DNA from: Megamonas hypermegale_A
Lineage (GTDB): Bacteria; Bacillota; Negativicutes; Selenomonadales; Selenomonadaceae
Assembly (NCBI RefSeq): GCF_030371585.1
Contig: NZ_JAUDCE010000003.1
Strand: one strand, 5' to 3'
Length of the DNA: 64,000 nucleotides
Below are positions 1 through 8,740 of this stretch, in pieces. Below the pieces are notes generated by a model. That model searched no databases, was not told where the DNA came from, and was given only the letters and a program-made list of their open reading frames with translations. Position numbers and translations under genes: made by a program. Every line of letters begins with the position of its first letter. Position 1 is the stretch's first letter.

Positions 1-96
1 AATGGATTGAAAGATTTTCTAAATGGAGTTATTTTTATTGCTGAAAATAAATTTTTTGTGTAAGCTGATTACAATGGAAAGAAATGAGGAATTTTT

Positions 97-1047
97 ATGA
101 TACGAAGCGATACAGAAAAAACAATAATGGATAAATTGGATTTAACACGAATTACCGATAAAAAAACAGACGGCACAATATGTAGAATGCGCGATTATCA
201 TTTGTTTTCCGGCGTTGATTTTATAATAAATGAATATACAGGCAATGAAATCAAATGCGAGCATCAGCCTTTGGAAAACATAATCCAGATAAATTACTGT
301 TTGCAGGGCAGAATGGGCTGGAAGCTGCATAACGGTGATTATATTTATCTGGCGGAAAACGATATATCACTGCATATGGTGAATAACTGTGCCATGTCGC
401 TCATAACATTGCCGCTGAAATATTATAAAGGCGTAAGTATTTTTATTGATTTGACGGAATTTGACGATAATCAGTCAGATATGTTAAAACAGCTGAATTT
501 AAATTTCCGGCAGTTAAAGCAGAAATATTGTTACGGCGGACAGACAACCGTTCTGCCGTCGACTGATAATATAAAAAATCTGTTTGCTATGCTGGCAATT
601 GTGCCGGAGGAGTACAAACCGACATATTTTAAATTGAAATTGAAAGAACTGCTGCTGTTTTTAGGAATTTTAGATATAGCCAAAGTAAAGACGAAGGAAA
701 GATATCCATCATGCACAGTAGATACAATAAAACGTATTCATGCAAAACTCGTGAGCAATTTAAAACAGCGACCGACGATTGAAACTCTATCAAAGGAATT
801 TCTAATCAACACTTCTACACTCAAACAGGCATTTAAAACCATTTACGGTAAACCAGTGGCGCAGTATATGAAAGAGTACCGTATGCACGAAGCTGCGAAC
901 ATGCTTTGCCGGACGAATATGACGGTGCGGGAAGTGGCAGATGCGCTTGGTTATGAAAATCAGAGCAAGTTTGCCACGGCATTCAAGGAAATTATGCAGA
1001 TACCGCCAAGCCGGTACCGCTCGTATTACAAGATGAAAAAAGCGTAA
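97..1047 (+). CDS. AraC-family transcriptional regulator
   Basis: A 316-aa DNA-binding regulator. The C-terminal ~105 residues carry the two helix-turn-helix units of the AraC/XylS family: one around TIETLSKEFLINTSTLKQA, the second around VREVADALGYENQSKFAT, closing with the PPSRYR signature. The ~200-residue N-terminal part shows no sensor domain I can name. GAGGA lies 7 nt before the ATG, which supports this start. It ends 98 bp before the copper ATPase gene on the same strand, but nothing in the sequence proves it controls that gene; the inducer is unknown. Confidence 0.9.
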   Translation: MIRSDTEKTIMDKLDLTRITDKKTDGTICRMRDYHLFSGVDFIINEYTGNEIKCEHQPLENIIQINYCLQGRMGWKLHNGDYIYLAENDISLHMVNNCAMSLITLPLKYYKGVSIFIDLTEFDDNQSDMLKQLNLNFRQLKQKYCYGGQTTVLPSTDNIKNLFAMLAIVPEEYKPTYFKLKLKELLLFLGILDIAKVKTKERYPSCTVDTIKRIHAKLVSNLKQRPTIETLSKEFLINTSTLKQAFKTIYGKPVAQYMKEYRMHEAANMLCRTNMTVREVADALGYENQSKFATAFKEIMQIPPSRYRSYYKMKKA

Positions 1048-1145
1048 TTTTTTTCCGAATGGATTAAATTTTTTTCTGCCGGGAGTATACAGCAAATGAT
1101 AATTATTCTATAATAGAGGTACCTAAAAAGAAAGGAAGGTACGAA

Positions 1146-3752
1146 ATGCGCAAAGAACAGTATGATATTACCGGCATGACCTGTGCGGCATGTTCGGCAC
1201 GAATAGAAAAAAGCGTCGGCAAACTTTCGGGAATGAACGAAGTGGCTGTCAATCTGCTGAAAAACAGCATGACGGTTACGTATGACGATAGCGTGCTGTC
1301 GACGCGCACCATCATTGATACGGTCGTCAAAGCCGGTTACGGAGCTTCGCTGAAAGATGAAGCAAAAGGGAAGACCGCAGCGAAAAAGGAAACGGTGAAT
1401 ATAGCCAAAGAGCAGTATGAGCAGATAAAAAAACGGCTGATACTGTCGATTGTTTTCACCGTTCCCCTGTCATTTATTTCCATGGGACATATGTTCGCCT
1501 GGCCGTTTCTGTCCGTATTTTCGGGCGATGAAAATGCTATGGTACTTGCACTGACATTGTTTTTATTGGTGATACCGGTTGTGTTCATCAATTTCAAATT
1601 TTTCCGCGTCGGATACAGGACGCTTCTGCACGGCTCGCCGAACATGGATACGCTGATTGCACTGGGCTCGAGTGCTGCTGTGGTCTACGGCATTTATGCC
1701 ATGTACAAAATTGCCGCCGCTTTAGGTGCTGGCGACTGGCAGAAGGTGCATCAATTTGCCGGAGATTTGTATTTTGAGTCGGCGGGCATGATTTTAACGC
1801 TGATTACGTTCGGCAAATTTCTGGAAGCCAGAGCAAAAGGCAAAACATCCGATGCCATCACGAAACTGATGAATTTAGCGCCGAAAACGGCTGTCGTGGA
1901 AAGAGACGGCAGAGAAGAAGAAATCGCTGTAGAAGATTTGGCAGTCGGTGATATTGTAATCATCAGAGCAGGCCAGTCCGTACCGACAGACGGTACAATT
2001 ACAGAAGGAACGGCAGCGGTGGACGAGTCGGCGATAACGGGCGAAAGCATTCCGGCGGAAAAATCGGTAAACGATAAATTAATCGGCGCTACCGTATTAA
2101 AATCGGGTTTTGTCAAAATGCAGGTGCAATCGGTCGGTGAAGATACGGCACTTGCCCAGATAATTCATCTGGTGGATGAAGCAACAAGCTCCAAAGCGCC
2201 GATTGCCCAGATGGCGGATAAAGTCAGCGGCGTTTTCGTGCCGATTGTCATAGCGGTTGCTGTTTTAACCATGCTGGTATGGCTTTTTATCGGTGAAAGT
2301 TTTGAATTTGCCTTGACAACGGCTATTGCCGTACTCGTCATCTCCTGTCCGTGTGCGCTTGGCCTTGCCACGCCGACGGCTATCATGGTCGGTACAGGCA
2401 GAGGGGCGACGAACGGCATTCTGATAAAATCAGCGCAGGCACTGGAAACACTGCACAGTATAAAAACGGTTGTTCTGGATAAAACGGGTACGGTTACGCA
2501 GGGAACACCGAGCGTAACGGATATAATTCACAGCGATAAAATTTCGGCAGAAGCCTTTCTGCAATTAGCAGCTTCGCTGGAAAATTACTCCGAACACCCG
2601 CTGGCCAAAGCGATTGTGGCGAAAGCGCAGGCAGAAAACATTCCCCTTTTACCGGCGCAGGATTTTTCAGCTACGGCAGGCAGCGGCGTACAGGGCACGA
2701 TTAACGGCAAAAAATACAGTGCCGGCAACAGAAAAGTATTATCCAAATACAATCTGTATAATGACCCCTTACAGAAATGGGAGAAAAAATTGGCGCAGGA
2801 AGGAAAAACGCCGCTGTTTTTCGTACAGGACGGCGAATTTATCGGCATTATAGCTCTCGCCGATACGATAAAGCCGACCAGCTATGCGGCGATTGCTGAA
2901 CTGAAACAGATGGGCATTGATACCGTCATGCTCACAGGCGACAATGCACAGACGGCGCAGGCGGTGCAAAAAGCCGTTAAAGTGGATAAAGTAATTGCGG
3001 AAGTACTGCCGCAGGACAAAGCCGGTGAAGTACAGAAACTGCAACAAAGCGGCAAAACCGCCATGGTGGGCGACGGCATAAACGACGCTCCGGCACTGGC
3101 GCAGGCTGATGTCGGCATCGCTATCGGAGCAGGTACGGATATCGCAATCGAAGCGGCTGATTTAGTCCTGATGAAAAACAAACTGACGGATGTAGTCGGT
3201 GCAATCCAGCTCAGTAAAGCCGTCATTACGAATATCAAGGAAAATTTATTCTGGGCGCTGTTTTACAATGTTATCTGCATACCGATTGCGGCAGGCGTTT
3301 TCTATCCGGCGTTCGGATTGAAACTCAGTCCCGTAATCGGGGCACTTGCCATGAGTTTCAGTTCCGTATTCGTCGTTTCCAATGCCCTGCGTCTGCGTTT
3401 TTTCCGTCCGAAATACGCTGAAAATATTAACCATGCTCAAAACAATGACTCACAGCAGCAAAACTGTCATACAGAAGCTGTGAGCATTGTACAAAATATA
3501 AATCAAAAATCAAACAATAAAAAGGATGATGTTAAAATGAAGAAAAAATTAACAATCGAAGGTATGATGTGCCAGAACTGCGTTAAACACGTAACGAAAG
3601 CCCTGCAAAAACTGGACGGCGTTGCTGAAGTTGAAGTCAGTCTGGAACAGAAATCGGCCGTTGTAACAATGAATAATGAAATTACTGATGACGTACTGAG
3701 CAAGGCAATTACCGATATGGATTATGAAGTGGTAAAAATAGAAACAATCTAA
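1146..3752 (+). CDS. copA: Copper-translocating P1B-type ATPase with a C-terminal CopZ-like domain
   Basis: An 868-aa membrane pump that probably exports Cu(I). The order is an N-terminal heavy-metal domain (MTCAAC, residues 11-16), transmembrane segments, the CPC metal-binding motif of P1B-1 pumps (residues 401-403), the phosphorylated DKTGT (Asp445), TGDN and GDGINDAP hinge motifs and the last membrane helices. An Asn/Gln-rich linker (~760-797) then leads to a second complete heavy-metal domain with GMMCQNC (Cys809, Cys812). Standard CopA ends after the membrane helices, so the tail is an added CopZ-like chaperone, possibly also made alone from an internal start (see 3537). A TATAAT sits at 1109-1114; AAGGAAGG precedes the ATG. 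No csoR or cueR gene is adjacent. Confidence 0.93.
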   Translation: MRKEQYDITGMTCAACSARIEKSVGKLSGMNEVAVNLLKNSMTVTYDDSVLSTRTIIDTVVKAGYGASLKDEAKGKTAAKKETVNIAKEQYEQIKKRLILSIVFTVPLSFISMGHMFAWPFLSVFSGDENAMVLALTLFLLVIPVVFINFKFFRVGYRTLLHGSPNMDTLIALGSSAAVVYGIYAMYKIAAALGAGDWQKVHQFAGDLYFESAGMILTLITFGKFLEARAKGKTSDAITKLMNLAPKTAVVERDGREEEIAVEDLAVGDIVIIRAGQSVPTDGTITEGTAAVDESAITGESIPAEKSVNDKLIGATVLKSGFVKMQVQSVGEDTALAQIIHLVDEATSSKAPIAQMADKVSGVFVPIVIAVAVLTMLVWLFIGESFEFALTTAIAVLVISCPCALGLATPTAIMVGTGRGATNGILIKSAQALETLHSIKTVVLDKTGTVTQGTPSVTDIIHSDKISAEAFLQLAASLENYSEHPLAKAIVAKAQAENIPLLPAQDFSATAGSGVQGTINGKKYSAGNRKVLSKYNLYNDPLQKWEKKLAQEGKTPLFFVQDGEFIGIIALADTIKPTSYAAIAELKQMGIDTVMLTGDNAQTAQAVQKAVKVDKVIAEVLPQDKAGEVQKLQQSGKTAMVGDGINDAPALAQADVGIAIGAGTDIAIEAADLVLMKNKLTDVVGAIQLSKAVITNIKENLFWALFYNVICIPIAAGVFYPAFGLKLSPVIGALAMSFSSVFVVSNALRLRFFRPKYAENINHAQNNDSQQQNCHTEAVSIVQNINQKSNNKKDDVKMKKKLTIEGMMCQNCVKHVTKALQKLDGVAEVEVSLEQKSAVVTMNNEITDDVLSKAITDMDYEVVKIETI
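3537..3752 (+). CDS. Possible internally initiated CopZ-like copper chaperone
   Basis: Codon 798 of the copper ATPase is an ATG (3537-3539) with a good AAGGA ribosome-binding site at 3522-3526, 10 nt upstream, exactly where a free CopZ would begin (MKKKLTIEGMMCQNC). Starting here gives a 71-aa protein, the usual CopZ size, with the MxCxxC metal site. Seen: in-frame start, ribosome-binding site, domain boundary. Inferred: that ribosomes really start here. It may equally be the relic of a copA-copZ fusion by stop-codon loss. Confidence 0.45.
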   Translation: MKKKLTIEGMMCQNCVKHVTKALQKLDGVAEVEVSLEQKSAVVTMNNEITDDVLSKAITDMDYEVVKIETI

Positions 3753-3757
3753 AAAAT

Positions 3758-3794
3758 AAGGCACTATTCATTAATTTGATGAATAGTGCCTTTT
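3758..3794. terminator. Bidirectional Rho-independent terminator
   Basis: An 11-bp perfect stem (GCACTATTCAT, 3761-3771, with 3779-3789) flanked by A and T runs. It lies between the convergent copper ATPase and PAP2-like genes and can serve both. Confidence 0.85.
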
Positions 3795-3796
3795 AT

Positions 3797-4201
3797 TTAA
3801 TTGAGATAATATAAAACGCTGCCGGTGATGATACCAAGGATGGCACCGCTTATAACCTGAAAATACGTATGACCTTCTTTTTCATGCAGTTCACGCCTGC
3901 CCATCATGCTGTTTAAGATAGAAGCATGTTTGCCGATGGAACGGCGCAGATGCGTTGCGTCTATCATCACGATAAAAGACAGCGTTACGGCCAATATGAA
4001 CAGCGTGGAATTAATTCCGTCATGGAAACCGATATAAGTCGTGGTGGTAATTATCGTGGCGGTATGCACACTGGGAAAACCGCCGTTACTGAGCGCCAGT
4101 TTTATATCCATACTGGAATGAAGGATAGCATTCGTTATAAATTTAATAGTTACAGCAACGAGCCAGCCAATAAACGGGACTAAAATCATACAAGACTGCA
4201 T
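3797..4201 (-). CDS. Divergent PAP2 family membrane protein (DUF212)
   Basis: A 134-aa integral membrane protein. The conserved GGFPSVHTA stretch and MIDATHLRRSIGKHA match the divergent PAP2 (acid phosphatase/haloperoxidase-related) family represented by B. subtilis YuiD. Several hydrophobic helices span the chain. The family's substrate is not established. It is convergent with the copper ATPase and shares its terminator. ATG with a weak upstream purine stretch. Confidence 0.85.
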   Translation of the reverse strand: MQSCMILVPFIGWLVAVTIKFITNAILHSSMDIKLALSNGGFPSVHTATIITTTTYIGFHDGINSTLFILAVTLSFIVMIDATHLRRSIGKHASILNSMMGRRELHEKEGHTYFQVISGAILGIITGSVLYYLN

Positions 4202-4280
4202 AAAATCACCTTTAGTTTAAATTTAGATATTTTAATTATAACAAAATGGAGACTTTGAAAAAAGCGAGTTTATGTAAAAT

Positions 4281-4326
4281 AAAAAGGACGGCATCAGAGG
4301 TGAGAAATGATGCCGTCCTTATTTTA
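4281..4326. terminator. Rho-independent terminator
   Basis: A strong 12- to 13-bp stem (AAGGACGGCATCA with 4308-4320) followed by ATTTTAT on the plus strand and preceded by A-rich sequence, so usable in both directions. It lies downstream of the minus-strand DUF362 gene. A further 8-bp inverted repeat (CGCACGTT, 4337-4344 with 4380-4387) sits between it and the gene end. Confidence 0.8.
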
Positions 4327-4398
4327 TATAAACTACCGCACGTTGGGACATAGATATGGGAAAGTGTTTTGTGGAAAATGAACGTGCGATAAATTATT

Positions 4399-5436
4399 TT
4401 AAATTTGAATTAAATCGTAGTTTCTATTGCCCATGCCGAGCTCTGCCATATAAGCGAGCTGGTGCAGACCGTCGCGCGACTCGATACGCTCAATTAAATC
4501 GTGATTTTCTTCCGGCGGCAGTTTGTAGACCAAATCAATTGAAGCCTGGTCGATGGCTAAAATATCGGTCGAAGCCAAAATGCCGATATCACTGCATACA
4601 GGTGCAGCGCCGTGAGCATCACAATCGCAGTCAACGGACATGTTTTTCAGCACATTGATATAAACTATCTGACTGCCGAAATGATTGGTGATGGCATAAC
4701 CTGATTCCACCATGCGCTCGAGAAATTCCTTGCCGGTCGGCCAACCTCTGCCGTGCACCACTTCTTTACCATGACGGGAAGCAACGCCGATACCGATATT
4801 TTTCAGCGAACCGCCGAAACCGCCCATGGCATGCCCTTTAAAATGCGTATATACAAGCATGGAATCATAATTTGCCAGATGAGCGCCGACAGGAACTTCC
4901 GTGATATGCGCGCTGGGATTTTTGATAATACCGCTGTCAATGCGTTCCTGAATGGAAGGAACAGGCAGATTGATATCGCCATCGGCATCCATGATATCGA
5001 CAGGACAGAATGTGAAGCCGTTCGTTTCGATAACCTGGCGATGCGTATCCGTATTGCGGCGCGGGCTGGAATACGCTACATTACATTCGACAATAGTGCT
5101 GTTGGGAATATTGGATTGCAAACTTCGGATTAGCTCAATCGGCAGAAGGTTCGGTCCGTGCGGCTCGCCCGTATGCAGTTTTATGGCGATATTGCCTTTT
5201 AAATTGTCTTTTATCCGGTCGTAGACATTTAACAATCCCAGCGGGCTGATATCGCTGGTGAAAAATACTTTCGCATTGTTGCCGGAAGCAGTTGCTGTTT
5301 CATTGGCAGTATTGGCGGCTGTTTCACCGTTGCCATTATTGCCGCACCCCATAAAGGAAAAAGCCGACATGGAAATAACGGCTCCGCTTGCCAGACGAAT
5401 GAATTTGCGCCGCGATAAATGCTGATAAAAATCCAT
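4399..5436 (-). CDS. Tat-exported DUF362 domain lipoprotein
   Basis: A 345-aa DUF362 family protein. Start chosen at 5436 because AAGGAGG lies just upstream and a twin-arginine signal follows at once: SRRKFIRL (residues 8-15), a hydrophobic stretch and FMGC, with Cys31 as likely lipidation site. The longer reading frame to 5529 has no ribosome-binding site. Tat export suggests a folded or cofactor-bearing protein outside the membrane; DUF362 members are often near iron-sulfur proteins but their reaction is unknown. A promoter shared in sequence with the MFS gene lies 190 bp upstream (5625-5661), separated from the gene by a terminator-like hairpin. Confidence 0.85.
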   Translation of the reverse strand: MDFYQHLSRRKFIRLASGAVISMSAFSFMGCGNNGNGETAANTANETATASGNNAKVFFTSDISPLGLLNVYDRIKDNLKGNIAIKLHTGEPHGPNLLPIELIRSLQSNIPNSTIVECNVAYSSPRRNTDTHRQVIETNGFTFCPVDIMDADGDINLPVPSIQERIDSGIIKNPSAHITEVPVGAHLANYDSMLVYTHFKGHAMGGFGGSLKNIGIGVASRHGKEVVHGRGWPTGKEFLERMVESGYAITNHFGSQIVYINVLKNMSVDCDCDAHGAAPVCSDIGILASTDILAIDQASIDLVYKLPPEENHDLIERIESRDGLHQLAYMAELGMGNRNYDLIQI

Positions 5437-5516
5437 AGTAAAACCTCCTTTATTTTTTCTAATAGCTGTTGAATTAATTGTACCATTTAGAGTCCGGTCC
5501 AAGTCAAAACAAAATG

Positions 5517-5543
5517 CAAAAAGAGGCATAACGCCTCTTTTTT
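5517..5543 (-). terminator. Terminator-like hairpin in the DUF362 leader
   Basis: A GAGGC/GCCTC stem with flanking A/T runs (5523-5527 with 5533-5537). Read on the minus strand it is followed by a T run like an intrinsic terminator, yet it lies between the candidate promoter (5625-5661) and the DUF362 start (5436). No other gene needs it, so it may be an attenuator or end a short leader RNA. Confidence 0.55.
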
Positions 5544-5624
5544 AATAATTTTCGCTATTCATATATACTTTTATTTTTCTAAGCAATTGCCGTTTATTTG
5601 ATTTGATGACCATCTATGAAATAA

Positions 5625-5661
5625 ATTATAGTGAACAAGTTTACACCTGTCTAATACTTAA
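5625..5661 (-). promoter_or_regulatory. Promoter of the DUF362 gene with TAAGTATTAGAC element
   Basis: On the minus strand TAAGTATTAGAC (5650-5661) ends in the -35 hexamer TTAGAC, followed after exactly 18 nt by TATAAT (5625-5630). The same element, spacing and -10 box occur at 6716-6751 and 8079-8114. Confidence 0.65.
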
Positions 5662-5805
5662 TTTGAAAAAACAAATATGCTTTAAAAGCATAAAATTATA
5701 ATTATAATGAAACTAAATACACAAAAACAATGGATTATGCTATTATAAATATAATTTGAGAAATACTAAATAAACAACTGTTTTATGATAAAGGAAGTGC
5801 GTATA

Positions 5806-6708
5806 ATGTATGTGGAATTTCGCCTGTTGAAATATTTCTTAGCGGTAGCCAGAGAGGAAAATATCACGAAAGCCGCCAACGTCTTACATATCACGCAGCC
5901 AACGCTGAGCCGTCAGCTTGCTCAGCTGAAAAAGGACTTGAATGTCAAATTGTTCATAAGAGGAAAACGCAGTATTGTTTTGACAAATGAAGGAATGCTG
6001 CTGCGTCGGCGTGCGGAAGAAATTATCGACCTGGTGGACAAGACACAGAAAGAACTGCTGGAGCAGGAAGCAAATATCGACGGCACCATCACCATCGGTT
6101 ACGGCGAATTATACGCCGTGGATATTCTGGCGCGGATAATCAAAGAGTTCAAGAAAAAGCATCCGCTCGTTAAATTCAATTTGTATACGGCAAGCGGAGA
6201 ACTGGTTAAAGAGCGGCTCGACAGAGGTTTAATTGATATCGGAATATTTCTGGAATCGATAAATAAGGAAAAATTTGAAGTAATCCCCATACCGATAAAG
6301 GAACGCTGGGTTGTCGTCATGCGAAACGATGCGCCGCTGGCGGCAAAATCCGCTGTAAGCGTAGCGGATTTGAAGAATGTGCCGCTCATTCTGCCGGAAC
6401 ATGCCGACCGCAGTGAACTGGTGAATTATTTCGGCGATGATTTCGCCGATTTGCAGGTGGATTTTATGAGCAATCTGACGACAAATTCATCTATCATGGT
6501 AAAATACGGACTGGGCTATTCACTTGTAATTGAAGGTTCTTTACCGTTCGTTGATAACAAAAACAACACCGGCGGTATTTGTTACCGTCCCTTGTCGCCG
6601 GATTTTACCACTTCATCCTTTATTGCTTGGAAACGGCAGCAACCATCCAGTCTGGCAGTGGAAAAATTTATCGAACATACAAAATGCTTCCTGAGCATGA
6701 TGAAATGA
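5806..6708 (+). CDS. LysR-family transcriptional regulator
   Basis: A 300-aa LysR-type regulator with the N-terminal winged helix (FRLLKYFLAVAREENITKAA, then ITQPTLSRQLAQLKKDL) and a periplasmic-binding-protein-like effector domain from about residue 90. Start chosen at 5806: AAGGAAG lies 8 nt upstream and the protein begins as the family does; the frame extends to 5785 without a better site. It sits between the DUF362 gene and the MFS gene, whose promoters share the element TAAGTATTAGAC, so it is the natural candidate to bind there. The effector is unknown. Confidence 0.92.
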   Translation: MYVEFRLLKYFLAVAREENITKAANVLHITQPTLSRQLAQLKKDLNVKLFIRGKRSIVLTNEGMLLRRRAEEIIDLVDKTQKELLEQEANIDGTITIGYGELYAVDILARIIKEFKKKHPLVKFNLYTASGELVKERLDRGLIDIGIFLESINKEKFEVIPIPIKERWVVVMRNDAPLAAKSAVSVADLKNVPLILPEHADRSELVNYFGDDFADLQVDFMSNLTTNSSIMVKYGLGYSLVIEGSLPFVDNKNNTGGICYRPLSPDFTTSSFIAWKRQQPSSLAVEKFIEHTKCFLSMMK

Positions 6709-6713
6709 TAAGA

Positions 6714-6751
6714 CTTAAGTATTAGACATGAAAAATAATCCTTTTTATAAT
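6714..6751 (+). promoter_or_regulatory. Promoter of the MFS gene with TAAGTATTAGAC element
   Basis: TTAAGTATTAGAC ends in -35 TTAGAC (6722-6727), 18 nt spacer, -10 TATAAT (6746-6751). This stretch is nearly identical over ~36 bp to 8079-8114 and shares the -35 element with the minus-strand promoter at 5625-5661. Confidence 0.7.
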
Positions 6752-6809
6752 ATGAGTGTAGATGAAACAAAAACATTTACACTCATATTTTTATTAAGGA
6801 GGAATTTAT

Positions 6810-7997
6810 ATGGTGGCAAAAAATCATAATGTACTTATCTTAATTTTAGCAATCGGTATATTCAGCATTTTAAATACAGAAGTCGGCATAATCGGCATCC
6901 TGCCGCTCATAGCGGAAAAATTCGGCGTGGATATTACGCAGGCAGGTTTGCTCGTAAGTCTGTTTGCCCTGATAATCGCCGTTGCCGGGATAATAATGCC
7001 GCTCGTTTTTTCCGGTTTCAACCGCAAAAAAGTAATGCTCACCGTTCTGACAATATTTGCCGTGTGCAATCTGGTTGCAGCATTTGCACCGAATTTTACG
7101 GTCGTATTAATCGCCCGTCTGATACCGGCGTTTGCTCATCCTGTTTACTGCTCATTGGCGTTCGTCGTAGCGGCTTCACTCGTTGAGCCCAAAGACGTGC
7201 CGAAAGCGATTTCCAAAGTAATGATGGGTGTATCAGCCGGTATTGTAATCGGCATTCCGGTAACGAGTTTTATCGCCAATACTTTTTCCTATCAGACGGC
7301 CATGCTCTTTTTCACCTTGATGAATATTATTGCCTTGATTTTAACAACGGTAATGATACCGTCCATGCCGGCTAAAGAAAGAGTATCCTACGGCAGTCAG
7401 TTATCCGTACTGAAAGACTCGATAACATGGATGTCATTATTTACGGTCAGCGCTATCGGTGCTTCGCTGTTCGCCGCTTATGCTTATATAGCGCAGTATC
7501 TCGAAGAAATCAGCCATATAACAGGGGATAATTTAAGTCTGGCGTTATTTTTATTCGGCTACACCAGTATTCTGGGCAACTTCATTGCGGGCAGATTATT
7601 GAGCAGTAGCCCGATTAAAACAGCTGTCATGTATCCGATAATTTTCAGCATAGTGTATCTTTTGATATTCGTATTTGGCGAATACAGTATCGTCATGGTG
7701 CCGATTATATTCTTCTGGGGAATGCTCAACGGTATTGGCAACAATATTCAGCAATACTGGATAATGTCGGCAATACCGGAAGCACCGGATTTTGCCAATG
7801 GTTTATTCATATCTTTCGGCAATCTCGGTACAACAATCGGCACATTTGCCGGCGGAATGATTTTGGCCGGTATGGGAACGCATTATACCGTATTCGGCGG
7901 AATTTTCTTCCTCGTGCTGACATGGATATCCGTCCTGCTGCGCAATATAATTTATGCTAAACCGCAAAAAGCCGAAGAAGGTCAGGTCGGCGCTTGA
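6810..7997 (+). CDS. MFS transporter, probable drug/sugar efflux (AraJ-like)
   Basis: A 395-aa major facilitator with about 12 transmembrane helices and the family pattern of the DHA1/AraJ efflux group: early ILNTEVGIIGILPLIAE, a basic loop after helix 2 (FNRKKVML) and an LIARLIPAF helix 4. A GGAGG sits before the ATG. It follows the LysR gene and is driven by its own promoter at 6722-6751. The substrate cannot be read from sequence; the setting next to a LysR regulator fits inducible efflux. Confidence 0.88.
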   Translation: MVAKNHNVLILILAIGIFSILNTEVGIIGILPLIAEKFGVDITQAGLLVSLFALIIAVAGIIMPLVFSGFNRKKVMLTVLTIFAVCNLVAAFAPNFTVVLIARLIPAFAHPVYCSLAFVVAASLVEPKDVPKAISKVMMGVSAGIVIGIPVTSFIANTFSYQTAMLFFTLMNIIALILTTVMIPSMPAKERVSYGSQLSVLKDSITWMSLFTVSAIGASLFAAYAYIAQYLEEISHITGDNLSLALFLFGYTSILGNFIAGRLLSSSPIKTAVMYPIIFSIVYLLIFVFGEYSIVMVPIIFFWGMLNGIGNNIQQYWIMSAIPEAPDFANGLFISFGNLGTTIGTFAGGMILAGMGTHYTVFGGIFFLVLTWISVLLRNIIYAKPQKAEEGQVGA

Positions 7998-8012
7998 CTT
8001 TATTAACAAATA

Positions 8013-8042
8013 CAAAAAGGCCGCTTTAAAACGGCTTTGTAT
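8013..8042. terminator. Rho-independent terminator of the MFS gene
   Basis: AAAGCCG/CGGCTTT-type stem with a TTTAAA loop and short T-rich tail directly after the MFS stop codon. Confidence 0.65.
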
Positions 8043-8078
8043 ATAAAATGCTTTTTCAGCATAGTTTATTTTACAGTA

Positions 8079-8114
8079 TAAGTATTAGACATGAAAAATG
8101 ATATTTTTTATAAT
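8079..8114 (+). promoter_or_regulatory. Third copy of the TAAGTATTAGAC promoter
   Basis: TAAGTATTAGAC with -35 TTAGAC (8085-8090), 18 nt spacer and -10 TATAAT (8109-8114). It points at the MerR-like gene (8325), through the palindromic repeat at 8135-8255. Confidence 0.65.
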
Positions 8115-8134
8115 AAAAACATACCAATTAGTTA

Positions 8135-8255
8135 TTGTGCTAGTAAAACATTGAGCCTGTAGCCAGCAGTATAATACTTTATATTCGCTGCCTGTTGTCA
8201 CTTAACCTCACTAAATATAAAGTATTATACTGCTTTAGAAAATCAATTAGCACTA
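8135..8255 (+). repeat. Nested palindromic repeat, copy a
   Basis: First of eight copies of a ~120-bp element. Outer ends TTGTGCTAGT...TTAGCACTA; inner arms CAGTATAATACTTTATATT and its complement; asymmetric loop with GCTGCCTGTTGTCA and CACTTAACCTCACT. Lies between the MFS and MerR genes. With copy b in the same direction it brackets the MerR gene. Confidence 0.9.
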
Positions 8256-8324
8256 TAGGTTAACAATTACAAAATATCATGGAATGTAACGATAAATTGA
8301 ATTTTTGCTTGCGAGGTGTAACAA

Positions 8325-8711
8325 ATGACAATTAAGGAAGTAGCAGAAAAAACAGGTGTTTCCGCCGATACTTTAAGATATTACGAACGGATTGGTCTTT
8401 TACCGGCAGTGCCGCGCAAACCGAACGGTATCCGCGATTATGACGAATTTTTTATTGATTGGATTGCCTTCATTCAGGATTTGAAAAGCGTGGGCATGTC
8501 GCTGGAAGCCATTTTGGATTATATCAGTCTAGCAAAACTGGGAGAAGTTTCCCGCAAAGAAAGAAAACAGCTGCTCGTGGAAGTTCAGCATATTCTGCTG
8601 AACAAAATCAAAGTGCTGCACACAATGGTGGAAAAAAATAATTATCATCTGGAACATTATGATGATGTACTGTTGCCGAAAACGAATAAATTAATGTACC
8701 GCTTTAAATAA
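8325..8711 (+). CDS. MerR-family transcriptional regulator
   Basis: A 128-aa regulator. The N-terminal MerR winged helix is clear (IKEVAEKTGVSADTLRYYER, then IGLLPAVPRKPNGIRDY), followed by the second helical unit and a coiled-coil dimerisation helix (about 80-118). The protein contains no cysteine at all, so it is not a thiol or heavy-metal sensor of the CueR/ZntR kind; YyaN/AdhR-like members are closer. Flanked by direct copies of the nested palindrome (8135-8255 and 8741-8862). The AGGTG before the ATG is a modest ribosome-binding site. Confidence 0.9.
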   Translation: MTIKEVAEKTGVSADTLRYYERIGLLPAVPRKPNGIRDYDEFFIDWIAFIQDLKSVGMSLEAILDYISLAKLGEVSRKERKQLLVEVQHILLNKIKVLHTMVEKNNYHLEHYDDVLLPKTNKLMYRFK

Positions 8712-8740
8712 ATACTGCAAAAAGTACATACTAAATAATG

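Noticed and set aside
1092..1114. Fur or CsoR operator before the copper ATPase
   Set aside because: AATGATAATTATT gives only a partial Fur-like match and there is no ATACCC-N4-GGGTAT box, so no operator is claimed.
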